From DTWD01 sp963662965 (GTDB lineage: Bacteria > Acidobacteriota > Vicinamibacteria > Vicinamibacterales > UBA8438), in the NCBI GenBank assembly GCA_963662965.1, contig OY759970.1, positions 744,001 through 808,000 of the forward strand: a DNA stretch of 64,000 bases, in the 5' to 3' direction. Each line of letters starts with the position of its first letter. Positions within the stretch are counted from its first letter, which is position 1. Shown one piece after another: positions 16,671-25,765 of the stretch. The notes below the pieces were generated by a model. It did not search any database. It was given only the letters and a program-made list of their open reading frames with translations, and had not been told where the DNA came from. The translations under genes were made by a program, and so were the position numbers.

Positions 16671-17189
16671 AGATCTCCACGATTCTCGACCACATCGACA
16701 GCGGGCATATGGCGTTGCCCGAGTTCCAGCGCGGCTACGTCTGGAACCGCGATCAGGTGCGCGGTCTGTGTGACTCGCTCTACCGGCGCCATCCGGTTGG
16801 CGGGCTCCTGGTGTGGGCTACCGAGTCGAAGACCGCCACGCACCGCGGGGACGGCGCGCTTGCCGCGGGGGTGGTGAAGCTCCTGCTCGATGGTCAGCAG
16901 CGCATGACCTCCCTGTACGGCATGGTGCGTGGGAGGGCGCCACAGTTCTTTGATGGCAACGCCTCGGCGTTCACGGGACTGCGCTTTCATCTGGAGACGG
17001 AGACCTTCGAGTTCTACCAGCCGGTGAAGATGAAGGGCGATCCGCTGTGGACCGACGTGACCGAGCTGATGCAGAAGGGCCCCGCGGGGCTGGGCGAGTT
17101 CGTCACGCGCCTCACGGAGCAGCCGGCGCTGGCGCCCAAGGTCGGCGACTACGTCGGGCGCCTGAGCCGGCTGCTCGGTATCGTCGACG
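16667..17189 (+). pseudogene. DUF262 (GmrSD/ParB-like) protein, 3' end cut by IS5-A
   Basis: 174 codons with the DUF262 hallmark blocks: LPEFQRGYVWNRDQVRGLCD, a GGLLVW motif, and LLLDGQQRMTSLYG with the catalytic-type DGQQR. DUF262 proteins are nucleoside-triphosphate-dependent nucleases or ParB-like NTPases and are often linked to type I restriction loci. The coding frame runs into the terminal repeat of IS5-A copy 2 at 17190. I find no continuation after 18278, so the C-terminal DUF1524-type part is lost. Confidence 0.8.
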
Positions 17190-18278
17190 TGCCTTGGTGC
17201 ACAACTCCATTGAGGGCTGAGAGTCTCCCGTGACTCCGCCTGCCGGTCATCCGATCATCTCGCCATCGGGTATCCCGAGCGCCGTCATGGTGTTCAGGAT
17301 CTTGCACCCCAACCTCACCTCGACTCTCTGGGACGCCAGTCCCCTCGCTCGCATCGCTGAGCCCAGGATGGCCTTGTAGCGGTGGAACGTCGTCTCCACC
17401 TTGCTTCGCCTGCTGTAGCCCGATGCGACGTACCACTTCCGTTTCCCAACACGTGATCGTGCTCGGATGTTACGATGCCGCTGTCGCGTGCCCGCGGAGT
17501 CGAGCGCGAGCTGAGCGCCCTTTCGTGGCGGTATCAGCACCTTCGGCGATCGATGAGCACGGTGATTCTCCAGCGTCTTCTAGACGTCGCCGGTGTCGTA
17601 CGCGGCGTCGGCCTTGGCCGAGGCGATGGGACGCTCGATCTGGCCGACGAGTGACGCCACCCGGGAAGCGTCTCGAGCCCGCTTGCTCGTGAGCGCGCAG
17701 GCGACCACGTCACTGGTTGGCTCATCCACAGCGAGGTGCAGCTTGCGGGAGTCCCTGGCTTTCGGCGGAGTGCGCAACTGGCCGACGTGCACTGAAAGAC
17801 CGCTGCTGTCGATGCGGAGGTGGACGGGCTTCACGGTTCGCCTCTCGTAGGAAGCACCCTTCCCCAGCCTCGCCTTGCGCCTCGAGATCGTGCTGTGGTC
17901 GGGCACGTCGTTGTCCAGATTCAGGAGCGTCAGCAGCGAGCGCAGGAAGCCCTCAGTCTGCCTGGACGCCAGGCCAAACACCAAGCCCAAGGTGACCGTC
18001 GTCTCGATGGCGTGGTTCGAGTACTTGCGTTGTCGGCCTGGCGTCCTGCGCGTCGGCCTCGGCGAGTTCCAGTTGGCGAGCTTGCCATCGGTGAGTCCGA
18101 GCCAGACGATCAGACTCCCGCGAGCGCGGAGACCCGTCTCGTACTCCCGCCAATTCCGGACACGGTAGGCCTTCTGGACGTACTTCCGCTGGGTGCGCTT
18201 GAAACTCGTCATGCGGGACCTCGGATCTCGGGGTGGAGGGCAATTATTGACCGAGATCGCGAGTTGTGCTCCAAGGCA
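17190..18278 (-). mobile_element. IS5-type element A, copy 2
   Basis: A 1089-bp element bounded by 18-bp inverted repeats at 17190-17207 and 18261-18278, with one mismatch between them. It is nearly identical to copy 1 in inverse orientation and ends the DUF262 gene. Confidence 0.85.
17247..18212 (-). pseudogene. IS5-type A transposase with in-frame amber, copy 2
   Basis: From ATG 18212 to TGA 17247. The TAG at 17582-17580 is at the same codon as in copy 1 and the frame resumes identically after it. Unlike copy 1 this copy keeps the second catalytic region as SAKADAAYDT. All three catalytic residues would be present if the amber codon were read through. Other differences from copy 1 are a few substitutions (for example GSLIVWLG for GSLTVGLG). 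Confidence 0.8.
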
Positions 18279-18432
18279 GCCTTTAGCTGCCCATCCACCC
18301 CAACCCGTCACTCGAGGCCCAACCCAGTACCGGCGGCAGAGACGACTTCTTCTTGCAGGCACAGCAGCTGACGTCGAGAAGACCGTGCGCTACCTCGAGC
18401 ATGCTCCCTGAGGCCGGCGCTCCCTGAAACGG

Positions 18433-18717
18433 CTACGCGGTGAAGAGCTTGTCCTCCAAGCGCGCGTGTTTGTCGGTCCGGGTACCGATCTTGATCGCCG
18501 TGGACAAGCGCTGGGTTCCCTCGGCATGAAGCGTCTCGTGGAGCTTCTTGATCGTCGCGAGGACCGTGTCGAGGTCCCCCTCGACGTTCGTACCGTACGC
18601 GTGCAGCTGAACCTTCAGCCCGGACTCCTTGATAATCTCGTGGGCCCGCATCACCTCCTTGCGCACCGACACCCCCACACCGATCGGGATGATCTGGATT
18701 TCAGCAAGCGCCTTCAT
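18433..18717 (-). CDS. MTH1187-family thiamine-binding protein (DUF77)
   Basis: A 94-residue protein that begins MKALAEIQIIPIGVGVSVRK and contains LKVQLHAYGTNVEGDLD. This is the small YkoF/MTH1187 ferredoxin-like fold that binds thiamine or its pyrimidine part. Length is normal for the family. Its ATG overlaps the stop of the upstream broken radical SAM gene, so it may now lack its native promoter. Confidence 0.85.
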   Translation of the reverse strand: MKALAEIQIIPIGVGVSVRKEVMRAHEIIKESGLKVQLHAYGTNVEGDLDTVLATIKKLHETLHAEGTQRLSTAIKIGTRTDKHARLEDKLFTA

Positions 18718-19083
18718 GCTTCATTCGCCTCCTTGACGTGTGCCAGTGGGATGATTCGTTCAACGCGGAACGGCTCATCCGCCCCGTGACTCGACCAGTC
18801 GTGGAGCGGCTTGTCCGTGAACTCCTGGAGCCGCTCGTTGTAATTCTTCCGATAGAACGTCAGCGCCTCGAGGCCGGCCCGGCACTTCTCCTCGTCGAAC
18901 CAGCATCTCGGTAGCGACCCACGTCGGCCGGAACACGATGCCCGCTGCTTTCAGGATCCGAAGCGCTTCGTAGACGTCGGCGCGGATGTGCCCCTTCTCC
19001 AGATTCGCCAGAACCCTGTCGCTGAGCGACTCGACCGCGGAGACCACGAACAGGCAGCCGAGCGCTCTGAGGTCCTGCGCCCT
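18714..19083 (-). pseudogene. C-terminal fragment of a B12-binding radical SAM protein
   Basis: The first readable part (from the IS3 fragment at 19084) is CLFVVSAVESLSDRVLANLE, then ADVYEALRILKAAGI and RPTWVA, typical of the second half of radical SAM barrels. The frame then breaks near 18905. In the shifted frame the sequence resumes as EEKCRAGLEALTFYRKNYNE and ends HVKEANEA with TGA at 18714. So it has lost its N terminus and the CxxxCxxC motif to the IS3 fragment and carries at least one internal indel or deletion. Confidence 0.65.
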
Positions 19084-19309
19084 AGGGTTTTCTTGGACAC
19101 TTGATTGCGAGAGAGTACTCGCAGGAGGCGTGTCGAGATGGGGAAACCAGATCAAGAATCGGCGGCGGCGGAGGAAGCCCGAAGGGCGACCGGAGACGCC
19201 GCCGGGCGCGGCCGTGGGGGACGGTTGTCAGCCCGGCGCAAGCGCGAGACGGTGCTGCGTCTGCTGCGCGGAGAGGATCTCGAGTCCGTGTCGCGGGAGC
19301 TGGGGATCA
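19084..19309 (+). mobile_element. Truncated left end of the IS3 element
   Basis: About 226 bp nearly identical to the OrfA end of the IS3 at 12885-14244, including the terminal AGGGTTTTCTTGGACAC and the OrfA start. OrfA stops after VSRELGI where the identity ends. It interrupts the radical SAM gene. Confidence 0.8.
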
Positions 19310-19323
19310 GGCGTTGGTGCACA

Positions 19324-19851
19324 GTGCGACCAGGCAAGGCTGGTCAAAGGGGAGTGACGATGCGGTGATGTCATGAAACTTTGTTTGCCGTCCAACGGGT
19401 GCGAAACCCGTCCGGTGAAGGGTGACCCACCCACACCGGTAGCGAGCCTTGCGGCGTCCGCGGTAACGAAGACGCCGATGCGTAGGCACGCAAGCGAGTG
19501 GGCCGTAGGGTTTACAGCCACGAAATAACGCTCATTCTGGGTGCCCAGGGCATTGTGCAGCCTGAAGGCGATGGCGGTCTCGACGCGATGGGCACGCCGA
19601 GACGCGCACCCAGCGGGGTCTGAGCCTACGGCACGCTGGAAGAGGACGGCCCAGGCACCTGGGAGGCCCTTCTTCCTCCTTGTCGCACGAGGGACAGGGT
19701 AGGCCACCGGCCAGGGACGACCGGAGCCGCGGCCGACGGGAGGGAGGGAGTCGGAGGGCTGCATACGAGCGAGGACGTCGGGGAACGGGTTGGCCCCCGG
19801 ACCCGGCCGAGCAAAGGCGGCCCGTGTTGGTGTGAGCTTTCGAAGGGACCC
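19324..19851 (+). mobile_element. Truncated group II intron, 5' portion
   Basis: Starts GTGCGACCAGGC (the GUGCGAC consensus) and continues with blocks typical of domain I of bacterial group II introns, for example CAACGGGTGCGAAACCCGT and GAAGGGTGACCCACC. It ends with the segment that normally leads into the intron protein (CCGGCCGAGCAAAGGCGGCC, then GGTGTGAGC). No reverse-transcriptase domain and no domain V follow. This intron differs in sequence from the two 823-nt copies. Confidence 0.6.
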
Positions 19852-20315
19852 ATGACCGGCGCGTTGACGTCGGGACTCATGTCACCAGAAATTCGAAAGG
19901 TAGTGGACCCCTGGCCGAGGTTCGTTGCGTTGTTGGCACGATATCCTCTGCCCGTGCCTCGGATTCGCGTGCGAATCTGGGGCCTCGGTGAACACCTCAA
20001 AAGCGGCCATCGATCGACACGTCAAAACCGGCCACCACACATGTGGCGAGCGAGACGGATTGAGATCTACCGCAGGGTCTCCCGGTGCGTCTTCCGCTCA
20101 CGTTGACCACGGCTTCCCGGGCCGTGGCTATCCTACCCGCATTGTCGTGTGTGTCCATGTCGGCGATGACGGCCTGTGGAGCCTGTGGGCGGCGCGTGCG
20201 CCGTCCAGAGCGGTGTGGAAAACGCGCTCCCCCCCCGCCGCAGATCGTCCCGGGCGTGCGACCGCGTTTTCCATATCGCTGGCGGGATCCAGAGGCCCTC
20301 GGGAGCCACTCGACC
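19852..20315. other. Remnant region, no supported gene
   Basis: Only short frames are present. Two adjacent imperfect repeats around 19995-20035 (CAAAAGCGGCCA and CAAAACCGGCCA) look like the multiple terminal repeats of IS21-type elements, but no istA or istB sequence accompanies them. Confidence 0.35.
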
Positions 20316-21489
20316 GGTGCTTGTGCCGGTCGCTGTTGATTCGCCGCGCCGTTACACTGGGGCGATGAATGCGATCGACGAGAGGGCGTGCGGCAAGCCT
20401 GGGTGCGACAACTTTGGAAAGCCCGGCCTCAACATCGTGGGCCACGGCTGGTTTGTGACGACGTCGGGCCGCCGCCGGCGGTACCGCTGCACAGTATGCG
20501 GGGGAACGCTCAGCACGAACACGGGGACCGCGTACCGCGGTCTTCGCTGCAGTCGACGGGAGTTCGACCAGGTCGCGAGCCTACGAGTCGAGGGCGTCAG
20601 CATTTCTGCCACCGCCCGAGTGACGGGCCATTCCCGCACCACCATCGCGCGATGGCTCGAGCGAGCCGCGACAGCTGCCGCGTGCTTCAATCACCGGCTG
20701 CTGCGCGATTTCGACGTCATTGAGCTGCAGGCGGATGAACGCTGCACGTTCATCGGCAGCAAGCGCCGCACCCTGTGGCTATTTGCGACGATCGAGGTGT
20801 GTTCCCGCTTGTGGGCCGGTAGTGTTCTCGGCCGCCGCTCCCATCGCAACACCAAGGCCGCGATCAACGACGTCATCCTCCGCGGACGCCGCGTTGGGTG
20901 CCCCCTGATCGCCACCGATGGCTTCGAGTACTACGTCGGGGTGATGGTGCGCCTCTTGGGTTCAGCGTGCGTCTATGGGCAAGTGCTCAAGACGCGGCGG
21001 AACAATCGTGTCGTTCGGGTCGAGCGGCGCGTGAAGATCGGCACGGCGAGCCGGCTGAACGCCGCGCTGTTGGCGTCGGAGGATGCCGAGACCCTGAACA
21101 CGTCGTTCATCGAGCGCCTCAACCTCACGATTCGTCAAGGGTCGGCGTACTTGCGCCGGCGCTCGCCATGCCACGCTCGTGGCGCAGACCAGCTCCGCGG
21201 GCACGTCGAGCTCCTGCGGGGCTACTACCATTTCATTCGGCCGCACCGGGCGTTGAGGTTCGGGCGCGAGACCAGGACGCCGGCGATGCAGGCCGGTCTG
21301 GTGAGCCAGCGCTTGGCGTTGCGCGACATCTTCACGGCGGGCGGTCTCACGCGACGTATCTTTGTGGCCGTCGTGCACGTGTCCGTGACCGTCCAGCCCA
21401 CGGAATCTGACGAAGCCGAGCTGTCGACGCGCTGCTCGTCGTCGGCTCGGAGACAGGCTGCCTGATCAACAGCGAACGGTGCAAGCACC
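20316..21489 (+). mobile_element. IS1-like element, copy 1
   Basis: A 1174-bp unit with 26-bp imperfect inverted repeats at 20316-20341 (GGTGCTTGTGCCGGTCGCTG...) and 21464-21489, enclosing one transposase gene. The right end is joined to an IS256 fragment. Confidence 0.75.
20365..21465 (+). CDS. IS1-like transposase, copy 1
   Basis: A 366-residue protein (start ATG 20365). It has an N-terminal zinc-binding part (CGKPGCDNFG and RRYRCTVCGG), a helix-turn-helix (GVSISATARVTGHSRTTI), and a catalytic core with Asp in VIELQADERCTFIG, Asp in PLIATDGFEYYV and Glu in NTSFIERLNLTIRQ. This is the IS1-type organisation. It is about 54 percent identical by eye to the copy at 39245. No frame damage seen. 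Confidence 0.75.
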   Translation: MNAIDERACGKPGCDNFGKPGLNIVGHGWFVTTSGRRRRYRCTVCGGTLSTNTGTAYRGLRCSRREFDQVASLRVEGVSISATARVTGHSRTTIARWLERAATAAACFNHRLLRDFDVIELQADERCTFIGSKRRTLWLFATIEVCSRLWAGSVLGRRSHRNTKAAINDVILRGRRVGCPLIATDGFEYYVGVMVRLLGSACVYGQVLKTRRNNRVVRVERRVKIGTASRLNAALLASEDAETLNTSFIERLNLTIRQGSAYLRRRSPCHARGADQLRGHVELLRGYYHFIRPHRALRFGRETRTPAMQAGLVSQRLALRDIFTAGGLTRRIFVAVVHVSVTVQPTESDEAELSTRCSSSARRQAA

Positions 21490-21771
21490 CATTCAGCGGT
21501 GCCAAGTCCACAAGCTCCGCAACATCCTCGACCACCTGCCAGAGCGGCAGCGCCCGTGGGTGCAGGCGATCGTCCGCCGCGCCTATCAGGCCACCGACGT
21601 GAAGACGGCGACACGGCTCCTCACGGATCTCGCCAAGCGCCTGGAGGACGAATATCCCAGCGCCGCCGGCAGCGTCCGAGAAGGGCTGGACGAAACGCTG
21701 ACCGTCCTCACGCTGCACCTCTCGACCCGCCTGCAGCGGTCGCTCGCCACGACCAACGACGCCGAGAGTCT
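21490..21771 (+). pseudogene. IS256-family transposase fragment
   Basis: 94 codons: IQRCQVHKLRNILDHLPERQ, then REGLDETLTVL and the conserved LATTNDAESL. This is the C-terminal third of IS256/Mutator transposases up to the catalytic-Glu block. It is cut on the left by the IS1-like element and on the right, just after AESL, by the 166-bp MITE. Confidence 0.8.
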
Positions 21772-21937
21772 GGTGCTTCCGCCATCAACTGTTGCTACCC
21801 CGCCCTTATCTCGTTCTAACCAAACCGCTTAGACTAGATATTCAGTGCCAGAGAGATGCCAGCGTCAAAATCGACTGGAAGTATCTGGATGATTAGGGCT
21901 TAAGCTCTCTTCACCAACACTTGATGACGGAAGCACC
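21772..21937. repeat. MITE derived from the IS1-like element
   Basis: A 166-bp unit with inverted repeats GGTGCTTCCGCCATCAACTG (21772-21791) and AACACTTGATGACGGAAGCA (start of 21916-21937). Its right end is identical over 22 bp to the right end of the IS1-like element at 39198-40395 (40374-40395). It has no coding capacity; inside is a possible 14-codon scrap of an IS1182-type transposase (VKIDWKYL). Confidence 0.75.
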
Positions 21938-22127
21938 GGTCTACGGGCATTGCAATGCCTCACCGTATGGCGTCCGTCCCGCGGTGGGTGCGTCACGGTC
22001 CACGGCCGCCCGCCACTCCGGTCGGGTCCAGTCAGCCTTGAGGCTGGGATCCTGGTCGGCGTACACCGCCAGGGCACCGGAGATGGGTGTTCACAATATC
22101 CGTGGGACGACCTGGCGACGGTTCGCG

Positions 22128-22950
22128 GTCGGGTAGACCAGGGTCGTTGCTGACCCTGGCCCCCCACAGATCCGGACGTGCGGGTTCTGCCGCATCCGGC
22201 TCCTCGACAGATGGCTTCGCTACGCGCCGTCGCGTACCCGCTGGTCCAGGAAGCCAGGCGATGGCCACCGCCATCCCCAAGGCTTATCTGGCCAGTTCGG
22301 CTATCCGTTGTCGTGACGTGGAGACGGGACCCAACCTCGGTGTGTTGGCCGTCTTTCCCTCCACCGGTGCCACCTGCCGGTGCCCCCTTCCCTCCACGGG
22401 GTCTCGTGGGCTCAATTCCCCCGCTTCGGCGGTACTATGAGACACTCCGACTCCTCGCCGTCCATCCCCCCGCGCTTCGTTGCCTTCGCCCGGCGGTACC
22501 ATCCGAGCACCTGCGGCTTCGCTCCGTCGGACGCCAGGTGCTGCGTCCACGGCCTCGGGCTTGGTGAGCCGGTGCCCGCCCCCCGGCAACCTTTAAGATG
22601 GAGACGACGAGGCCTCCCGGGTTCCCGGGAAACCCACCCGCACGCATGCCACGCGCTCCGACCCCGGCGAGGTCGCCGCCTCCACGGCCTCTGAGATGCG
22701 GCGAGATAACCTTCCGTCCAACGCACGACGTCGGCCCTCACAAACAATGCATTTCGGGGCTCAATCACGCGGCCTACGGGCTCCCTGTGAACGCTTCGCG
22801 CCCTGGGTCACCCCAGGCCCACGCATCACTCGGTTCCGGCTGGCGGCCGACCTTGGCCGGATGGGATTGGATACCCACAGGGTTTCGAACAAGGTTTCGA
22901 AGATCACATCACGGCATCTTGTCCCCCTTGACCGGGCTTTCCCGGCACAC
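22128..22950 (-). mobile_element. Group II intron without intron-encoded protein, copy 2
   Basis: An 823-nt unit matching copy 1 (15479-16302) along its whole length with scattered substitutions. The 5' end GTGTGCCGGG is at 22950, domain V at 22202-22169, and the 3' end CTACCCGAC at 22128. Its 5' exon is the exact outer edge of the IS5-type B element, which begins at 22951. The 3' exons of the two copies are unrelated, so the copies moved independently. No reverse transcriptase is encoded. Confidence 0.8.
22169..22202 (-). ncRNA. Group II intron domain V, copy 2
   Basis: The same 34-nt hairpin as in copy 1, unchanged in sequence, which suggests that both introns were under selection for splicing until recently. 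Confidence 0.8.
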
Positions 22951-24031
22951 GCGTTGTTGCACGAATCGTCACGTGCCCACACGATGCCACCCGCCAGGAT
23001 CCTCACCTGCCGATGCGATATGACACGGGTCGGCCGAGGGCGGTCATCCGATTCAGGATCTCACAGCCGAGGACGGCCTCACTCCCCTGCCCAGCTGGAC
23101 TCCGGGCGCGAAGACCAGCTCCGATGATGGACGTGTAGCGGAAGAACGTGTTCTCCACCCGGTCCTGACGATGGTACCCTGACGCCTTCTTCCAGCGACG
23201 CCGTCCGAGCGTCTTCACCAACATGATCGTCCGATCCCGCGCGGGCGACCGCGGGCCGTGGCCAGAGACGTTCGCCGTCCTGGCCGGTGGGATGACGACC
23301 GTCGCACCCCGCGCCGTCGCGGTCTCGTAGACGGCGACCGTGTCATAGGCGGCGTCAGCGGTGATGCGCACGAGAGGACCCTCGACCGCGGTGAGTAGAT
23401 CGAGGGCGGTGGTCGCATCATCACCCGTCGCCCCGGTCAGCGTGTGGACACGGATCACGCCTGACTGATCGACGCCACGGTGGAGCTTCCTCCAGCCACG
23501 CCTGCCGCGGCCACCATGTTTCGCGGCCGCCCACTCACCTGCCCCGACGATGGACAGCCCCGTGCTGTCGAGCACGAGATGGAGGCCCTCGCCGGGCGGG
23601 ACCAGTCGCAAACGGCGCCTCCAATGCTGACTGCGCCGGGAGAGCGTCGTCTAGTCGGGGGCGGAGAGGTCGAGGCGCATCATCCCGAACAGGGCGTGCA
23701 GGAACCCTTCGGCCTGGCGCAGCGGGAGATGGTAGAGGAGCCGCAGGGTCATGGCGGTCTCGATGGCGAGATTCGAGTAGCGCCGCTGCCCGCCCCGCCG
23801 GCCGCTCCGGCGGGGTGTCCAGGCGGCGATCGCCTCCGAGGACACCCACACCGTCACATCGCCACGTCGAACGAGGGCCCGGTTGTAGGCCGGCCAGTTC
23901 GCAACGCGATCTTTCGTCTTGTATGTGGGATGGACCTTCGACTGCATCCCTGTAGTGTGGCTCCTGCGGCGGGTCACGAGAAGTGCGGGCCAAACCGCCC
24001 CCACCCCCCTCAGGGTCTTCATGCAACAACG
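22951..24031 (-). mobile_element. IS5-type element B
   Basis: A 1081-bp unit between inverted repeats GCGTTGTTGCACGAA (22951-22965) and TTCATGCAACAACGC (24017-24031). It carries one transposase gene with an amber codon. Fragments of its ends also occur at 16303 and 36714-36790. Confidence 0.8.
23003..23947 (-). pseudogene. IS5-type B transposase with in-frame amber
   Basis: From ATG 23947 (MQSKVHPTYKTKDRVANWPA) the frame meets TAG at 23653-23651 (codon 99, after MMRLDLSAPD) and continues unshifted with TTLSRRSQHWRRRLRLVPPG to TGA 23003. Relatives have His or Tyr at this position (PDHTTLSRR). The catalytic Asp (DSTGLSIVG), second Asp (ITADAAYDT) and Glu (DRVENTFFRYTS) are all present. So the gene is intact except for one codon. 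Confidence 0.8.
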
Positions 24032-24062
24032 CCACGCGCCGGTGCCGGGGGGCCGTGCGCCT

Positions 24063-25091
24063 TTACGCGGTGCCGCGTCGCACGAGGTGGAGGGGTGATG
24101 CGGTGCGCGGGGCGGCGGTTCCGGCCGCGTGGGGCCGCCGCCGGGCTGGTACCGCCTGCGCCTGTTGCGCCAGGTACTCGACGAGTTGGTCCCCGGCGTC
24201 GAGCAGTTCCTGCTCGTGAATAATGTTGTAGCGGTCGAAGATGGCGCGGCTCTTGTGCCCGGTCAGGAGCATGGCGACGCGTTCGGGGACGTTCGCGCGG
24301 ATCAGGTTGCGAGCGGCGGTGCGCCGGCAATCGTGGAGGAAGCGGGTCGGCACGCCGGCCGCCTGGCAGGCCGTGCGCCACGCGGTGCGCCAGCGCCGGA
24401 CGGGGATGCCGTCGCGGTGGAAGACGAGCGGGCTGTCGGGGTCGCGGCGTGCCCGCCGCCGCGCCAGGGCCTCGGCGATGGGGTGTGAGATGGGGAGAAT
24501 CCGGCCCACCAGCGTCTTCGAGCGGGCCGGCGAGAGCCGGATGACGCCACCGGCCATGTCAATCTCCTCCCAGGTGAGGCCGAGGATCTCCTGCTTGCGC
24601 CAGCCGGAGTAGTAAGCCAGATCGAGGATGTCCTGCCACGGGGCGGGCAGGCGGACGCGGACGGCGAGGTATTCGGGGTGCTCGAAGAAGCCCTGGCTGG
24701 GGGGATTCTCGCGGAGGCGGTCGGGGAAGCCGGGCACGGTGTCGAGCCAGCCCCAGTGGACGGCGAGCGTGCACATCCGGTGGAGCGCCGAGGTCTCCCG
24801 GTTGATGGTGCCGGTGGCGGCCCCGGCGGCGCGCCGGGTCAGTTGGTACTGGCGGATCTGGTAGGTGGTCAACGTGGCGGCCCGCGCGGCGCGACCGAAG
24901 AAGGCGGCGAGATGGGCGGTCCGGCCGCGAGCGGTGCTCTGGGATCGGAACTGCCGGACCTGATAGTCCTGGAGGTAGGCGTCGCTGAGATCTCCCAGGG
25001 TCGGCCCCTGGGGGCCGAACGTGCGCGTGAGCGGCGCCGTTGCACGTGCGTCACCGGGGGTGGTGGTCGAGACGTTCTCGTGCGGGGTCAT
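24063..25091 (-). CDS. Tyrosine recombinase/integrase
   Basis: A 342-residue site-specific recombinase starting at ATG 25091. It has an N-terminal SAM-like arm-binding domain (about 30-130) and a C-terminal catalytic domain. Active-site residues are the Arg in YYSGWRKQEIL, His-x-x-Arg in LHDCRRTAARN, His in LTGHKSRAIF and the nucleophile Tyr in FDRYNI. It is intact. A damaged homologue lies at 31260-31980. It probably integrated the accessory DNA nearby, but I could not define its attachment site. The longer upstream open frame is a shadow. Confidence 0.85.
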   Translation of the reverse strand: MTPHENVSTTTPGDARATAPLTRTFGPQGPTLGDLSDAYLQDYQVRQFRSQSTARGRTAHLAAFFGRAARAATLTTYQIRQYQLTRRAAGAATGTINRETSALHRMCTLAVHWGWLDTVPGFPDRLRENPPSQGFFEHPEYLAVRVRLPAPWQDILDLAYYSGWRKQEILGLTWEEIDMAGGVIRLSPARSKTLVGRILPISHPIAEALARRRARRDPDSPLVFHRDGIPVRRWRTAWRTACQAAGVPTRFLHDCRRTAARNLIRANVPERVAMLLTGHKSRAIFDRYNIIHEQELLDAGDQLVEYLAQQAQAVPARRRPHAAGTAAPRTASPLHLVRRGTA

Positions 25092-25765
25092 GGACTCGGG
25101 TCCTCCTTGTGGTGGCGGCCGCGGGCAGGCGGCGTCCGTCCACATTCGCTCTGGTGGGCGCGACAGGCAAGCGGAATGTGCGGCGGCGACGGGACGGCGA
25201 TGTGTGGGGAGCCACGAGTGGCGGCCGAGTGCACCTGTACGGAGCGCGAATTCAGCCGGTGTCCAGCCCCACCGTTCGGCCCGGCAGGAACGTGAACGAC
25301 AAGCGCGACCACGGCGACGGCTCCGACACCCACCCGCGCGGCAGGCGGACGAGCGGCTCGCTGACCGAGACCCGCGTCCGCGACTGGCAGTCCTGGCCGG
25401 AACGGTTCGACGGGTCGGAGGACCGGACCATGAACCCCTGCCCGCTGGACGGGACCGACCAATTGGCCAGGACCGTCCTCGCCGCGTGCGTCGAGCCAGA
25501 CGGACCGGTCGACACCGATGGCGAGCAGGCCTGGTCATCGACGATGCGCGCCACCCGGCCTTCCTGCCAGGTGGCGAGGCGGCACGGCCGGAAGATGCAG
25601 CCACCGGGGCGTTCGTGCGACGGCCGCGACTCCCCCGGTGCGCATGGCAGAGGCTCGTGGCCAAGGATGGGATCGAGCCATCGGGTCCGTGAGAAGCTAG
25701 CGGCGCGCCGCCCGCGCGTCATCGTTGAGGAACCCGCCCCCAGTCGCGGCCGGCACCGGCGGCGG
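25092..25765. other. 674-bp gap upstream of the integrase, no supported gene
   Basis: Frames on both strands overlap one another with arginine-rich, low-complexity translations and none resembles a known family. This may include the integrase promoter and an attachment site, but no clear direct or inverted repeat was seen. Confidence 0.4.

Noticed and set aside
19324..19851. Structured RNA of riboswitch type
   Set aside because: The GTGCGAC start and domain I-like blocks fit a group II intron better, and no gene with a fitting role follows.
20300..20345. CRISPR-like repeats near the IS1-like left end
   Set aside because: The similarity is the terminal inverted repeat of the IS; there are no regularly spaced repeats here or elsewhere in the window.
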